This document shows positions 42,379 to 50,555 of a stretch of 64,000 bases of DNA, piece by piece. This DNA is from Aurantibacter_A sp039941195. GTDB lineage: Bacteria > Bacteroidota > Bacteroidia > Flavobacteriales > Flavobacteriaceae. Position 1 is the stretch's first letter, and every line of letters starts with the position of its first letter. The stretch is taken from assembly GCF_039941195.1 (NCBI RefSeq), contig NZ_JBDVFA010000106.1, positions 1-64,000 of the forward strand. Reading direction: 5' to 3'. The translations under genes were made by a program, and so were the position numbers. The notes under the pieces were generated by a model that made no database searches, was not told the origin of the DNA, and was given only the letters and a program-made list of their open reading frames with translations.

Positions 42379-43102
42379 ATGTCCGCTGATTACGATACTA
42401 TTAATGCCGAACATTATGCAGCTTATCGTCCACCGTTACATCAGGTTATCCTTGAAAAATGTTTACAAAAAAAAACACATAACATTGGACTTGATATTGG
42501 TTGTGGCACTGGTAATTCTTCCATAGCGTTAGCAAAATTTTGTAACAGGGTAATAGGCATCGACCCTAGCAAAAGTATGTTAGAACGAGCCCTGCTTCAT
42601 GCAATAGTTTCTTATCAAATTTTAAGGTAATAATTTGTATTTTGAAGCCGATACTTTCGAACTTTCTACCTTAGCTGGTTCATTGTATTATGCAAAATCT
42701 CAGTTTTTATTGAATTAAATAATTCGTGTTTCAAAAAACCAAGCACATATTATAATCTATGATTTTGAAATTTTATTGAATGAAACTTTAAGTTATTTTA
42801 ATTATGAATCTCCAGCAAACGAAAATTATAATCATCAGGCTGATTTTAACGGACTAAAGGAAAATTTTATTTCGATTTTAAACAGTAAAAAAGAGACTAC
42901 AAATTTAACAATAGAAGCACGAAATTTAGCCCACCTACTATTAGCCAGTTCATCCCAACAATTGTTTTTTGAAAATCTTTTACAAAAAGTACAACTACAC
43001 CAAAAGCTTACTAATAAGTTAAACACGATTTCCAATAACAACGTTTTTCATATAAATGCTCGAATTTTTTATAAAATTTATAGCATCACAAAAAAAACAT
43101 AA
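42379..43102 (+). pseudogene. Degraded SAM-dependent class I methyltransferase
   Basis: Remnant of a roughly 240-aa methyltransferase. Frame 1 (42379-42630) holds the start and the SAM motif NIGLDIGCGTGNSSIALAKF, then ends early. From about 42631 the same protein continues in another frame as YFEADTFELSTLAGSLYYAKSQFLLN, the usual motif IV region, which is cut by an in-frame TAA at 42716-42718 where Glu (GAA) is expected. The rest (IIRVSKNQAHIIIYDFEILLNETLS to the stop at 43102) is intact. The shift equals two missing bases, consistent with single losses from the two A-tracts of 42616-42626. Two independent lesions mean it is not a sequencing slip of one kind; function is lost unless recoded. 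Confidence 0.8.
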
Positions 43103-43154
43103 TCGAAGTTTCCAAAATTTCAAATCATAGATTCCACTTAACTTTTTGAAAACC

Positions 43155-43162
43155 TATCTTTG
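43155..43162 (+). promoter_or_regulatory. -7 element for the DnaQ-like gene (TATCTTTG)
   Basis: TATCTTTG, full TAnnTTTG match 19 nt upstream of the ATG at 43181. No TTG at the usual -33 spacing. Confidence 0.55.
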
Positions 43163-43180
43163 CAAAAAAGATAATTTTAA

Positions 43181-43957
43181 ATGGAATTAAAACTTACAAG
43201 ACCTATTTGCTTTTTCGACCTAGAAACTACAGGCACTAACGTAGCTAAAGATCGTATTGTTGAGATATCTATTTTAAAAATATTCCCAAACGGTAATAAA
43301 GAAAGTAAAACATGGTTGGTAAATCCTGAAATGGAAATTCCTGCAGAGGTAATTGCCATACATGGTATTTCTAATGAAAAAGTGGCCAATGAACCTACTT
43401 TTAAGGAACGATCGAAAGAAGTCTACAAAATGATAAAAGACTCTGATTTAGGTGGATTTAACTCCGATCGTTTTGATATTCCATTACTAGCAGAAGAAAT
43501 GTTGCGTGCAGGTGTTGATTTTGATATGAAAAATATGGCAGCTATTGATGTGCAAACAATTTTTCATAAAATGGAGAAGCGCACTTTAGTAGCAGCCTAT
43601 AAATTTTATTGCGACAAAGACCTTACAGATGCCCATAGTGCAGAAGCAGATACTATCGCTACCTATGAAGTTTTACTTTCACAACTAGATCGTTACCCTG
43701 AATTAGAGAATAATGTAAAAAAGCTTGCAGAATTTTCAAAACACAAACGTTTTGCAGATTTCGCCGGTTTTATTAGCTATGACGAAAATGATGTGGAAAT
43801 TTTTTCATTCGGAAAGCACAAAGGAAAAAAAGTTTTAGAAGTTCTTGAAAAAGAACCTGGATATTTCGGATGGATTCAAAACGCAGATTTTCCTTTATAC
43901 ACGAAAAAAGTACTCACCCAAATAAAACTTAGCCAGTTCAATAATAAATTAAGTTAA
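43181..43957 (+). CDS. DEDDh 3'-5' exonuclease (DnaQ-like) with C-terminal QVR-type domain
   Basis: Cytoplasmic exonuclease of 258 aa. The DEDDh core (1-165) has motif I FFDLETTGTN (metal Asp and Glu), Exo II GGFNSDRFDIPLL, and Exo III H-x4-D in AHSAEADTIATYEVLL. It resembles the proofreading epsilon subunit of DNA polymerase III, but a further domain (about 170-258: KHKRFADFAGFISYDENDVEIFSFGKHKGKKVLEVLEKEPGYFGWI) matches the domain known from a Pseudomonas quorum-regulated virulence factor. So it is probably a stand-alone nuclease rather than the replicative subunit. The next gene begins one base after its stop. Confidence 0.95.
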   Translation: MELKLTRPICFFDLETTGTNVAKDRIVEISILKIFPNGNKESKTWLVNPEMEIPAEVIAIHGISNEKVANEPTFKERSKEVYKMIKDSDLGGFNSDRFDIPLLAEEMLRAGVDFDMKNMAAIDVQTIFHKMEKRTLVAAYKFYCDKDLTDAHSAEADTIATYEVLLSQLDRYPELENNVKKLAEFSKHKRFADFAGFISYDENDVEIFSFGKHKGKKVLEVLEKEPGYFGWIQNADFPLYTKKVLTQIKLSQFNNKLS

Positions 43958-44869
43958 ATGCGATTTCTTTTACTCCCCCTATTATTAGTCGCCCAAATAA
44001 ATGCCCAAGAAGTTTTATTTGAAGGTAATGTTTTTGATTCGAAAACAAAAGACCCTATACCTTATGTAAATCTTAGTTTTTTAAATACCTTAAAAGGTAC
44101 CTCCACAGATGATAACGGTCATTTTTATTTAGACATCCCAAACGAGTTATTAAACAATAAAGTTCATATTTCTTCTTTAGGTTATAAAGACACTATTATT
44201 GTGGCTAAAACTTTATACAAATCTAAAATCTTTAACCTAGTTGAAGAATCTTTTGAATTAGAAGAAGTTGTGGTATCTAAATCGCTAGGTGATTCGTATG
44301 TTTTAAATCCAATAAGTAGTTATAGCTTAACTGGTGGGTTTGCCAGTTCTGCAACTCCTTGGGTGTTAGCACTATATTTTCCGAACATTGGAGCACAAAA
44401 AAAGTATATCGAAAATATAACCGTATTTTTTCAAAAAAATCCCAAGTTTAATCAACGAACTTCCAGATTTAGGATTCGAGTGTACAATGTGGACCCCGCT
44501 ACTAAAAATCCGAACAAAGATTTAGTACGCAAAAGTTTAGTCTTAGAATCGGAACTCGAAAAAGATTATGTATCACTAGATCTTTCCAGCTTAAATATTG
44601 AAATACCTGAAAATGGTGTCTATATAGGATTGGAATGGTTATTTATCTCCAACAATTGGTTTCGTAATGTTGTAACTAACCCAATCACCAAAAAAAAATC
44701 TGTAGAAGATCGGTTTGCACCTACCTTTAGTGGCGTATATGTGAAAAATCAAAATTACAGAGCCATGGTATATGGGATGGGTAAATGGACCGATTTTACT
44801 GTAAAATCTAAAAATGGAACTGAAAATTTCGTTCCTGCAATTAGCTTAAAACTGAAAAAGAGTAATTAA
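43958..44869 (+). CDS. Secreted protein with carboxypeptidase-like regulatory domain
   Basis: 303-aa exported protein (signal peptide MRFLLLPLLLVAQINAQ). Residues 18-105 are a CarboxypepD_reg-like fold: LFEGNVFDSKTKDPIPYVNLSFLNTLKGTSTDDNGHFYLDI and VHISSLGYKDTIIV. The remainder is beta-rich and has no known motif. The regulatory-type domain is common in Bacteroidota at the start of TonB receptors and surface proteins; here it stands without a plug or barrel. The ATG follows the exonuclease stop directly (43958), an arrangement that predicts co-transcription but no shared pathway is evident. Confidence 0.9.
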   Translation: MRFLLLPLLLVAQINAQEVLFEGNVFDSKTKDPIPYVNLSFLNTLKGTSTDDNGHFYLDIPNELLNNKVHISSLGYKDTIIVAKTLYKSKIFNLVEESFELEEVVVSKSLGDSYVLNPISSYSLTGGFASSATPWVLALYFPNIGAQKKYIENITVFFQKNPKFNQRTSRFRIRVYNVDPATKNPNKDLVRKSLVLESELEKDYVSLDLSSLNIEIPENGVYIGLEWLFISNNWFRNVVTNPITKKKSVEDRFAPTFSGVYVKNQNYRAMVYGMGKWTDFTVKSKNGTENFVPAISLKLKKSN

Positions 44870-44874
44870 TTTTG
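44867..44874 (+). promoter_or_regulatory. -7 element for the FAH gene (TAATTTTG)
   Basis: TAATTTTG, full TAnnTTTG match 33 nt before the ATG at 44907; it includes the stop codon of the previous gene. Confidence 0.5.
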
Positions 44875-44906
44875 TCTTTGAGAGAATCATACTAATAAAT
44901 CGGAAT

Positions 44907-45518
44907 ATGAAAATAATTTGTATTGGCAGAAATTACACAGACCACATAAATGAGTTGGCCAATGAACGACCAACTGAACCCGTGGTATTTATTAAACCAG
45001 ATTCTGCTGTTTTACCTAAAGAACAAGACTTTTATATTCCAGAGTTTTCTAATGATTTGCATTACGAAGTTGAAGTTCTAGTTAAAATTAAAAAAGTAGG
45101 TAAGCACATTGAAGCTAAATTTGCTCCTTCTTATTACGACGAAATTGGTTTAGGAATCGATTTTACCGCTCGAGATTTGCAGGCCACTTTAAAAGGAAAA
45201 GGTCTTCCTTGGGAAAAGGCAAAAGGATTTGATGGTTCAGCGATAATTGGTAATTGGTTAGATAAAAATCAATTTAAGGACTTAAATGATCTTGATTTTT
45301 CGTTGACCAAAAATGATGAAATTGTACAAAAAGGCAATACAAATTTAATGCTCTGGAAAATAGATGAGCTTATAGCTCACGTATCTACCTATTTTATGCT
45401 TAAAAAAGGAGATATTTTATTTACCGGAACACCTGCTGGTGTTGGTAAGGTTGAACCAAATGACTATCTTGCAGGCGAATTACAGGGCCATAAACTATTT
45501 TCTGTAAAAATAAAATAA
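44907..45518 (+). CDS. Fumarylacetoacetate hydrolase family protein
   Basis: 203-aa cytoplasmic FAH-fold enzyme, expected to hydrolyse or decarboxylate an acylpyruvate-type compound with a divalent metal. Motifs are IGRNYTDHINELANERPTEPVVFIKP (N-terminal ring), LHYEVEVLVKI with the two metal-binding Glu residues, LGIDFTARDLQATLKGKGLPWEKAKGFDGSA, and FTGTPAGVGKVE near the C-terminus. The short form lacks the N-terminal domain of true FAH and resembles YcgM-like hydrolases. Its stop overlaps the Hpt gene as TAATG. Confidence 0.96.
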   Translation: MKIICIGRNYTDHINELANERPTEPVVFIKPDSAVLPKEQDFYIPEFSNDLHYEVEVLVKIKKVGKHIEAKFAPSYYDEIGLGIDFTARDLQATLKGKGLPWEKAKGFDGSAIIGNWLDKNQFKDLNDLDFSLTKNDEIVQKGNTNLMLWKIDELIAHVSTYFMLKKGDILFTGTPAGVGKVEPNDYLAGELQGHKLFSVKIK

Positions 45519-45856
45519 TGATCTACAGCTTAGACAAAATTAATGAGATGGCCGATGGCGATCAAGATTTTATTAATTCGGTTGTTACCGTATTTTTAGA
45601 GGAGGTACCACATGACCTTGAAGAATTAGAGAAAGCGCTTGCAGGACAAGACCACGAAAAAGTATACCAATTAGCGCATAAAATAAAGCCAAATGTTGAT
45701 TTGTTAGGTATGGAGCAAACTCGTGCAGCCGCCTTAGAAATTGAAACAATGGGCAAGAATAAAGCAAGTATCGCTGATATAGAAAAGGTTTTTCCTGCTC
45801 TAAAAACTGACATTGTTCAAGTAATGTCAGAACTAAAGAATGATTTCAATATATAA
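45518..45856 (+). CDS. Stand-alone Hpt phosphotransfer protein
   Basis: 112-aa four-helix histidine phosphotransfer domain. The phospho-accepting H54 is in YQLAHKIKPNVDLLGM; the pattern LAHKIK-x-N is standard. No kinase or response regulator is next to it. It overlaps the FAH gene (TAATG) and precedes cinA by 3 nt, so its expression is tied to housekeeping genes; it must pass phosphate between partners encoded elsewhere. The fit to the Hpt profile is good but has been judged by eye. Confidence 0.88.
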   Translation: MIYSLDKINEMADGDQDFINSVVTVFLEEVPHDLEELEKALAGQDHEKVYQLAHKIKPNVDLLGMEQTRAAALEIETMGKNKASIADIEKVFPALKTDIVQVMSELKNDFNI

Positions 45857-45859
45857 TTT

Positions 45860-47107
45860 ATGTTTGCAGAAATCATCACCATTGGCGATGAAATTCTCAT
45901 TGGTCAAATCATAGATACCAATTCCGCATTTATAGGCAAAGAGCTAAATAAAATAGGGGTTTCAGTGTATCAAATAACTTCGATTCAAGACGACCGAACA
46001 CACATATTAAATGCACTGCGTGATGCAAAAAGTCGTGCTCAAATCATCATAGTTACAGGAGGCTTAGGTCCAACAAAAGATGATATTACTAAACATACAT
46101 TTTGCGAATATTTTAATGATCAACTAGTTGAAAATAAAGCTGTCTTAAGCCATGTTGAAGCATTATTTGCAAAATACATCAACACGCCTATTTCTGATAT
46201 AAATCGGAAACAAGCACTTGTACCATCTAAAGCTACCGTATTACATAATGCGAATGGTACTGCTCCTGGAATGTGGTTTTATGAAGATAATACTGTTTAT
46301 GTGTCTTTACCTGGTGTTCCTTTTGAAATGAAACATTTAATTACGAACGAGGTGCTACCAAAAATAGCTCGTGATTTCAAACGACCATACATTTTACATA
46401 AAACTATAATAACGTATGGACTCGGGGAAAGCGCATTAGCCGCTAGAATTGAAGATTGGGAGAATAATCTACCCGAATTTATAAAATTAGCTTATTTACC
46501 CAATTTGGGTAAAGTGCGACTACGATTGAGTGCGAAAGGTCCCAATAAAGAAATTATTACAAAGGCCATAGAAGAAGAAAGTCAAAAACTCACGAGTCTA
46601 ATTGGTGATTTGGTTTATGGAACCGAAAATGAGGAAACCCTTGAGCATGTAGTTGGTCAATTATTAACAAAGAAAAAACTCACGCTTGCAACAGCAGAAA
46701 GCTTTACGGGCGGAAGAATTGCTGAAAGTATAACTGCAATACCAGGCGCTTCGGCTTATTTTAAGGGCACAGTAGTTAGTTATGCTACGGCTATTAAAAT
46801 AGAGGTGTTAAAGGTGGATTCTGAGTTAATTGAAAAGCATTCTGTAGTAAGTGCTCCGGTAGCTAAAGCTATGGCTGAAAATGTTAAAAAATTAATGAAA
46901 AGTGACTATGCAATAGCCACTACTGGCAACGCAGGACCAACTAAAGGAGATTCAAATGCAGCGGTAGGAACCGTTTTTATAGCTATTGCAACTCCAAAAA
47001 GAACTGTTGTTGAAAAGTTTATTATGGGTAATCAACGAGAAAGAATCGTTGAAAAGTCCGTAAACAAAGCTTTTGAGCTGCTTCAAAAAGAAATATTAAA
47101 ATTCTAG
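45860..47107 (+). CDS. cinA: CinA-family nicotinamide-nucleotide amidase / competence-damage protein
   Basis: 415-aa two-domain protein. Residues 1-170 are a MoCF-like fold (EIITIGDEILIGQIIDTNSAFIG, GGLGPTKDDITK); residues about 275-415 are the PncC-like amidase domain that deamidates NMN in the pyridine-nucleotide salvage cycle (TLATAESFTGGRIAESITAIPGAS, ATTGNAGPTKGDSNAAVGTVFIA). The usual TAESCTGG carries Phe instead of Cys. Third gene of the FAH - Hpt - cinA unit. Full-length for the family. Confidence 0.97.
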   Translation: MFAEIITIGDEILIGQIIDTNSAFIGKELNKIGVSVYQITSIQDDRTHILNALRDAKSRAQIIIVTGGLGPTKDDITKHTFCEYFNDQLVENKAVLSHVEALFAKYINTPISDINRKQALVPSKATVLHNANGTAPGMWFYEDNTVYVSLPGVPFEMKHLITNEVLPKIARDFKRPYILHKTIITYGLGESALAARIEDWENNLPEFIKLAYLPNLGKVRLRLSAKGPNKEIITKAIEEESQKLTSLIGDLVYGTENEETLEHVVGQLLTKKKLTLATAESFTGGRIAESITAIPGASAYFKGTVVSYATAIKIEVLKVDSELIEKHSVVSAPVAKAMAENVKKLMKSDYAIATTGNAGPTKGDSNAAVGTVFIAIATPKRTVVEKFIMGNQRERIVEKSVNKAFELLQKEILKF

Positions 47108-47116
47108 ATAAGAATT

Positions 47117-47146
47117 TTGTCATCCCGTAAAATTGGTATAAATTTG
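47117..47146 (+). promoter_or_regulatory. Consensus Bacteroidota promoter for rpmB (TTG-N19-TAAATTTG)
   Basis: TTG at 47117-47119 and TAAATTTG at 47139-47146 are exactly 19 nt apart, the textbook layout of the Bacteroidota housekeeping sigma factor. It is 28 nt upstream of the rpmB start and is the best promoter match in the window. Confidence 0.8.
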
Positions 47147-47174
47147 CAGCCTGTTTAAAGAAAAAGTAAGCATA

Positions 47175-47411
47175 ATGTCTAAAGTTTGTGAAATTACTGG
47201 GAAAAGAGCGATGTTCGGAAACAACGTTTCATTCTCAATCAACAAAACTCGAAGAAGATTCAACGTTAATCTATCTAAGAAACGTTTTTATATCCCTGAA
47301 GAAGACCGTTGGGTAACCCTAAAGGTTTCTGCTAAGGCATTAAAGACCATCAATAAAAAAGGTATTTCTGCAGTCATGAAAGAGGCTCGTGCACAAGGAA
47401 TGCTTAAATAG
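47175..47411 (+). CDS. rpmB: 50S ribosomal protein bL28
   Basis: 78-aa ribosomal protein. It shows the bL28 opening MSKVCEITGKRAMFGNNVSFSINKTRRRFNVNL, the KRFYIPEEDRWVTLKVSAKALKTI core and a basic C-terminus. First gene of a ribosomal set with rpmG and a DUF4295 gene, from a consensus promoter. No zinc-binding Cys quartet is present. Confidence 0.98.
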   Translation: MSKVCEITGKRAMFGNNVSFSINKTRRRFNVNLSKKRFYIPEEDRWVTLKVSAKALKTINKKGISAVMKEARAQGMLK

Positions 47412-47432
47412 TCCTTTATTAATTAAGAAGCA

Positions 47433-47615
47433 ATGGCAAAAAAAGGAAACAGAGTTCAAGTTATATTAGAATGTACAGAGCATAAGACATCTGGACAACC
47501 TGGAACTTCTCGTTACATAACAACAAAGAACAAAAAGAACACTCCTGAACGAATTGAGTTGAAAAAATACAACCCAATTTTAAGAAAGATGACTGTTCAT
47601 AAAGAGATAAAATAA
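47433..47615 (+). CDS. rpmG: 50S ribosomal protein bL33
   Basis: 60-aa ribosomal protein: MAKKGNRVQVILECTEHKTSG, RYITTKNKKNTPERIELKKYNP and ILRKMTVHKEIK are canonical bL33. It has one Cys only, so it is the non-zinc (C-minus-like) form. Separated by 21 nt from rpmB and 45 nt from the DUF4295 gene. Confidence 0.98.
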   Translation: MAKKGNRVQVILECTEHKTSGQPGTSRYITTKNKKNTPERIELKKYNPILRKMTVHKEIK

Positions 47616-47660
47616 TTAAAATCTCTGTTACGGCAGAGGTGACAATAAAAGATATTAGTC

Positions 47661-47813
47661 ATGGCAAAGAAGACGGTAGCAAGTTTACAAACTAGTTCTA
47701 AGAGATTAACCAAAGCAATTAAAATGGTTAAATCTCCAAAATCAGGCGCCTACACTTTTGTAGAATCTGTAATGACACCTGAGAGCGTAAATGATTGGCT
47801 TTCTAAAAAGTAA
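47661..47813 (+). CDS. DUF4295 small basic protein (probable ribosomal protein bL38)
   Basis: 50-aa lysine-rich protein (MAKKTVASLQTSSKRLTKAI, then KMVKSPKSGAYTFVESVMTP and ESVNDWLSKK). It is the third gene of the rpmB-rpmG set and ends at an intrinsic terminator. The DUF4295 family is restricted to Bacteroidota; I recall that a ribosomal protein named bL38 was found in a Flavobacterium ribosome structure and believe it is this family, but I state this from memory. The gene is short enough to be missed by default gene callers. Confidence 0.9.
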   Translation: MAKKTVASLQTSSKRLTKAIKMVKSPKSGAYTFVESVMTPESVNDWLSKK

Positions 47814-47835
47814 TTAACTAACTCAAATTATACTC

Positions 47836-47868
47836 ACCGCCATAACTTTTAGTTGTGGCGGTTTTTTT
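47836..47868 (+). terminator. Terminator after the rpmB-rpmG-DUF4295 set
   Basis: ACCGCCATAACT and AGTTGTGGCGGT pair over 12 bp with one mismatch and a TTT loop, followed by seven T. It separates the ribosomal set from ftsY. Confidence 0.88.
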
Positions 47869-47938
47869 GTTTTGCACAATTGCATTTATAATACCTACTC
47901 TATTTCTTTCTCACCCTAAACATTTACCTTCCATTGCT

Positions 47939-47946
47939 TATCTTTG
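47939..47946 (+). promoter_or_regulatory. -7 element for ftsY (TATCTTTG)
   Basis: TATCTTTG, full TAnnTTTG match 23 nt upstream of the ATG at 47970. No -33 TTG at standard spacing. Confidence 0.6.
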
Positions 47947-47969
47947 GGGTATCAACCTCTTAAGAACTA

Positions 47970-48926
47970 ATGAGCTTATTTAAAAACATATTCTCTTCAA
48001 AGAAAAAAGAGACCCTAGATAAAGGCCTTGAAAAGTCCAAAACTTCGTTTTTTTCTAAATTAGGAAAGGCAGTAGCCGGTAAATCTAAAGTAGATGATGA
48101 CGTACTTGATAATTTAGAAGAAGTTTTAGTTTCTTCTGATGTAGGCGTAGATACCACTTTAAAAATCATTGACCGCATCGAAGCTCGTGTAGCTAAAGAC
48201 AAATACATGAGTACTGATGAGTTAAATGGTATTCTTCGTGAAGAAATTGCCGGATTATTATCTGAAACCAATACCGGAAACGAAACTGAATTCGTAGTAC
48301 CTGTTGACAAAAAACCCTATGTAATAATGGTTGTTGGTGTTAACGGTGTTGGCAAAACCACTACAATTGGTAAATTAGCCAATCAATTTAAAAACCAAGG
48401 TTTAAAAGTGGTATTAGGCGCTGCAGATACTTTTAGAGCAGCTGCTATTGATCAATTGCAAGTATGGGCCGATCGAGTTGACGTACCAATAGTAAAACAA
48501 AAAATGGGTAGCGACCCCGCATCTGTTGCTTTTGATACACTAAGCTCAGCTGTTACTCAAAATGCCGATGTAGTAATTATTGATACTGCTGGTCGTCTTC
48601 ATAATAAAATCAACTTAATGAACGAGTTGACAAAAGTAAAAAGGGTAATGCAAAAGGTAGTTGAGGATACTCCACACGATGTATTATTAGTATTAGACGG
48701 TTCTACAGGGCAAAATGCATTTGAACAAGCAAAACAGTTTACCAAGGCTACTGAAGTAACTTCACTTGCTGTCACGAAATTAGATGGTACAGCTAAAGGT
48801 GGTGTTGTAATTGGAATTTCAGACCAATTTCAAATTCCAGTTAAATATATTGGAGTTGGAGAAGGAATAGAGGATTTACAAGTATTTAACAAAGTGGAGT
48901 TTGTAGATTCTTTTTTTAAGATTTAA
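47970..48926 (+). CDS. ftsY: Signal recognition particle receptor FtsY
   Basis: SRP receptor GTPase that docks ribosomes making membrane proteins. The 318-aa chain has a short, Lys-rich N-terminus (no acidic A domain of the E. coli type), an N domain, then the G domain: P-loop GVNGVGKTTTIGKLA (about 123-137), DTFRAAAIDQLQVWA, the DTAGR motif, TKLDGTAKGG and a C-terminal KYIGVGEGIEDLQVF. Own TATCTTTG promoter; a small secreted-protein gene follows after 12 nt. Confidence very high. Confidence 0.98.
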   Translation: MSLFKNIFSSKKKETLDKGLEKSKTSFFSKLGKAVAGKSKVDDDVLDNLEEVLVSSDVGVDTTLKIIDRIEARVAKDKYMSTDELNGILREEIAGLLSETNTGNETEFVVPVDKKPYVIMVVGVNGVGKTTTIGKLANQFKNQGLKVVLGAADTFRAAAIDQLQVWADRVDVPIVKQKMGSDPASVAFDTLSSAVTQNADVVIIDTAGRLHNKINLMNELTKVKRVMQKVVEDTPHDVLLVLDGSTGQNAFEQAKQFTKATEVTSLAVTKLDGTAKGGVVIGISDQFQIPVKYIGVGEGIEDLQVFNKVEFVDSFFKI

Positions 48927-48938
48927 AAATTAAAGAGC

Positions 48939-49277
48939 ATGAAGAAGTCAATAATAACGGCTTTTGTATTTTTCACATCATTGGGAATACATGCACAAAA
49001 TCAGTTTTCTTTAGCTATTGATACAACTAAAACTGGATCTTTAGGTTTTAACAAAAAAGCCAAAAAATTGTCCTTAACTTCCAAAAAATCTTCCGATTTA
49101 AAATATCGCACTCTGGTAGTTCAAGAATTAATTAAATTCAACAATGCAACTGCAAATAATGCTTCTAAATGGAATATGCCTGTGTACGAATCTAAAAGCA
49201 ATCACAAAATGCCAGTTCATAAGCCAGATTCAACTCTCAGTTATTCGTTGAAAATTGTGCAACCCAAAAATGAATAA
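48939..49277 (+). CDS. Small secreted protein downstream of ftsY
   Basis: 112-aa protein with a signal peptide (MKKSIITAFVFFTSLGIHAQ). The rest is Lys/Ser-rich with no motif that I recognise and no Cys. It starts 12 nt after ftsY and is likely co-transcribed; conservation of this place would need a search. It may be a minor periplasmic or surface protein. Confidence 0.6.
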   Translation: MKKSIITAFVFFTSLGIHAQNQFSLAIDTTKTGSLGFNKKAKKLSLTSKKSSDLKYRTLVVQELIKFNNATANNASKWNMPVYESKSNHKMPVHKPDSTLSYSLKIVQPKNE

Positions 49278-49318
49278 AGTTTAATTTTATAATAGATGTT
49301 GTTATAATCCTATAAACA

Positions 49319-50410
49319 CTAATTAATCACCTCATTTATTTTCGTCCATAATTCTTCATCAAATGTGGACAAAGCAAAGTTAGAGTCATCAGCTGCATTA
49401 CCCATTCGGATTACCACTAGCTTTTTACTGGGCAAAATGTATATTTTTTGATCATTTTTACCAAGAGCAGCAAAAGTTTCATTAGGTGCTGAAGGTATTA
49501 ATGAACCACTAAATTCATATTGTGAAGCGGGTAGATGATAGGATTCTTTACCATTCAACCACCATAAATATCCATAGGCTTCATTAATGTCTTGAGAAGT
49601 ATTGTGGGATTCAAGAATATAATCTTTGGAGACTAATTGCTCGTCATCCCATTTACCCTCAGCGAGTACAAAAAGTCCAAATCGAGCCATACTGCGAGTT
49701 GTGCTCCAATAAACATTTAAGTCGTTATTGGCAACCCAGCTTCCCGTCATTCCTATTTTATCTTTCAAATTTGTATCAAAATATGTAGACCAATCTTGGC
49801 CACTCGCCTGAGCAACAACATCCTGCAATTTCACATAAACATTATGATAAGCCCATCTACTTCCTGCATCAGCAATATATTGTAAGTTACCAGACGAAAC
49901 ATCATCGCCCAAACTATCATCCAATCCAGAGGTCATCGAAAGTAGATGCTTAGTAGTAATCAAATTTTCCTGTTCAAGAGTAGCACTTGTCCAACCTTCA
50001 CCTAAATATTCAGAAACTTTAGTATCGATATCGATTAATCCTTCATCTTGTGCTATTCCTGTAACTGTTGCGGTAAGGGTTTTACCAGCACTCGCCCAAT
50101 ACCACGGCTTTGTAGCTGAATGCTCATTTAAATAACTCTCCACAACAATCTTTCCATTGTGCAACACAATAAAACTCTTCGTGTTTTTTTCTTCTAAAAA
50201 GTCTATCAAGGATTGCAATTTACTTTCATCCCATTCCAATTCAGATGGCGCAACGGTTTCCCATTCATCGGAACCGATTGGTGGAAAGTACATTTCTTCA
50301 ACAACAGGATTTTCTACAATTTCGATTTCATCAACTTGTTCTTCTTTGTCTTTAGAACAGCTAAATCCCAAGAATAGAATTGCCGCAAATAATATAGATT
50401 GGAGTCTCAT
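49319..50410 (-). CDS. Lipoprotein serine hydrolase (beta-lactamase / class C type)
   Basis: 363-aa lipid-anchored member of the serine beta-lactamase/penicillin-binding-like hydrolases. The start at 50410 is used because it opens on a lipoprotein signal (MRLQSILFAAILFLGFSC, Cys 18) and because longer starts run into the rimO region on the other strand. Active-site motifs: SAGKTLTATVTG (SxxK Ser and Lys), YHN as YxN, and HSP-like loop around GKNDQ. Substrate not known; the family includes esterases and D-amidases. It converges on the ftsY set. Confidence 0.93.
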   Translation of the reverse strand: MRLQSILFAAILFLGFSCSKDKEEQVDEIEIVENPVVEEMYFPPIGSDEWETVAPSELEWDESKLQSLIDFLEEKNTKSFIVLHNGKIVVESYLNEHSATKPWYWASAGKTLTATVTGIAQDEGLIDIDTKVSEYLGEGWTSATLEQENLITTKHLLSMTSGLDDSLGDDVSSGNLQYIADAGSRWAYHNVYVKLQDVVAQASGQDWSTYFDTNLKDKIGMTGSWVANNDLNVYWSTTRSMARFGLFVLAEGKWDDEQLVSKDYILESHNTSQDINEAYGYLWWLNGKESYHLPASQYEFSGSLIPSAPNETFAALGKNDQKIYILPSKKLVVIRMGNAADDSNFALSTFDEELWTKINEVIN

Positions 50411-50510
50411 AGCTAAAAGTAATAATGTTTGGACTAATTTTCTTTTCAACAGTTTAACGTATTTACTGAAGAAATATGATTGAAACTCGACCAAATGCAT
50501 AGGCTTATCG

Positions 50511-50518
50511 TATTTTTG
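50511..50518 (+). promoter_or_regulatory. -7 element for rimO (TATTTTTG)
   Basis: TATTTTTG, full TAnnTTTG match 37 nt before the ATG at 50556. Confidence 0.6.
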
Positions 50519-50555
50519 CCCTTGCTTACTATAATAGTAGTATACATTTATACTT

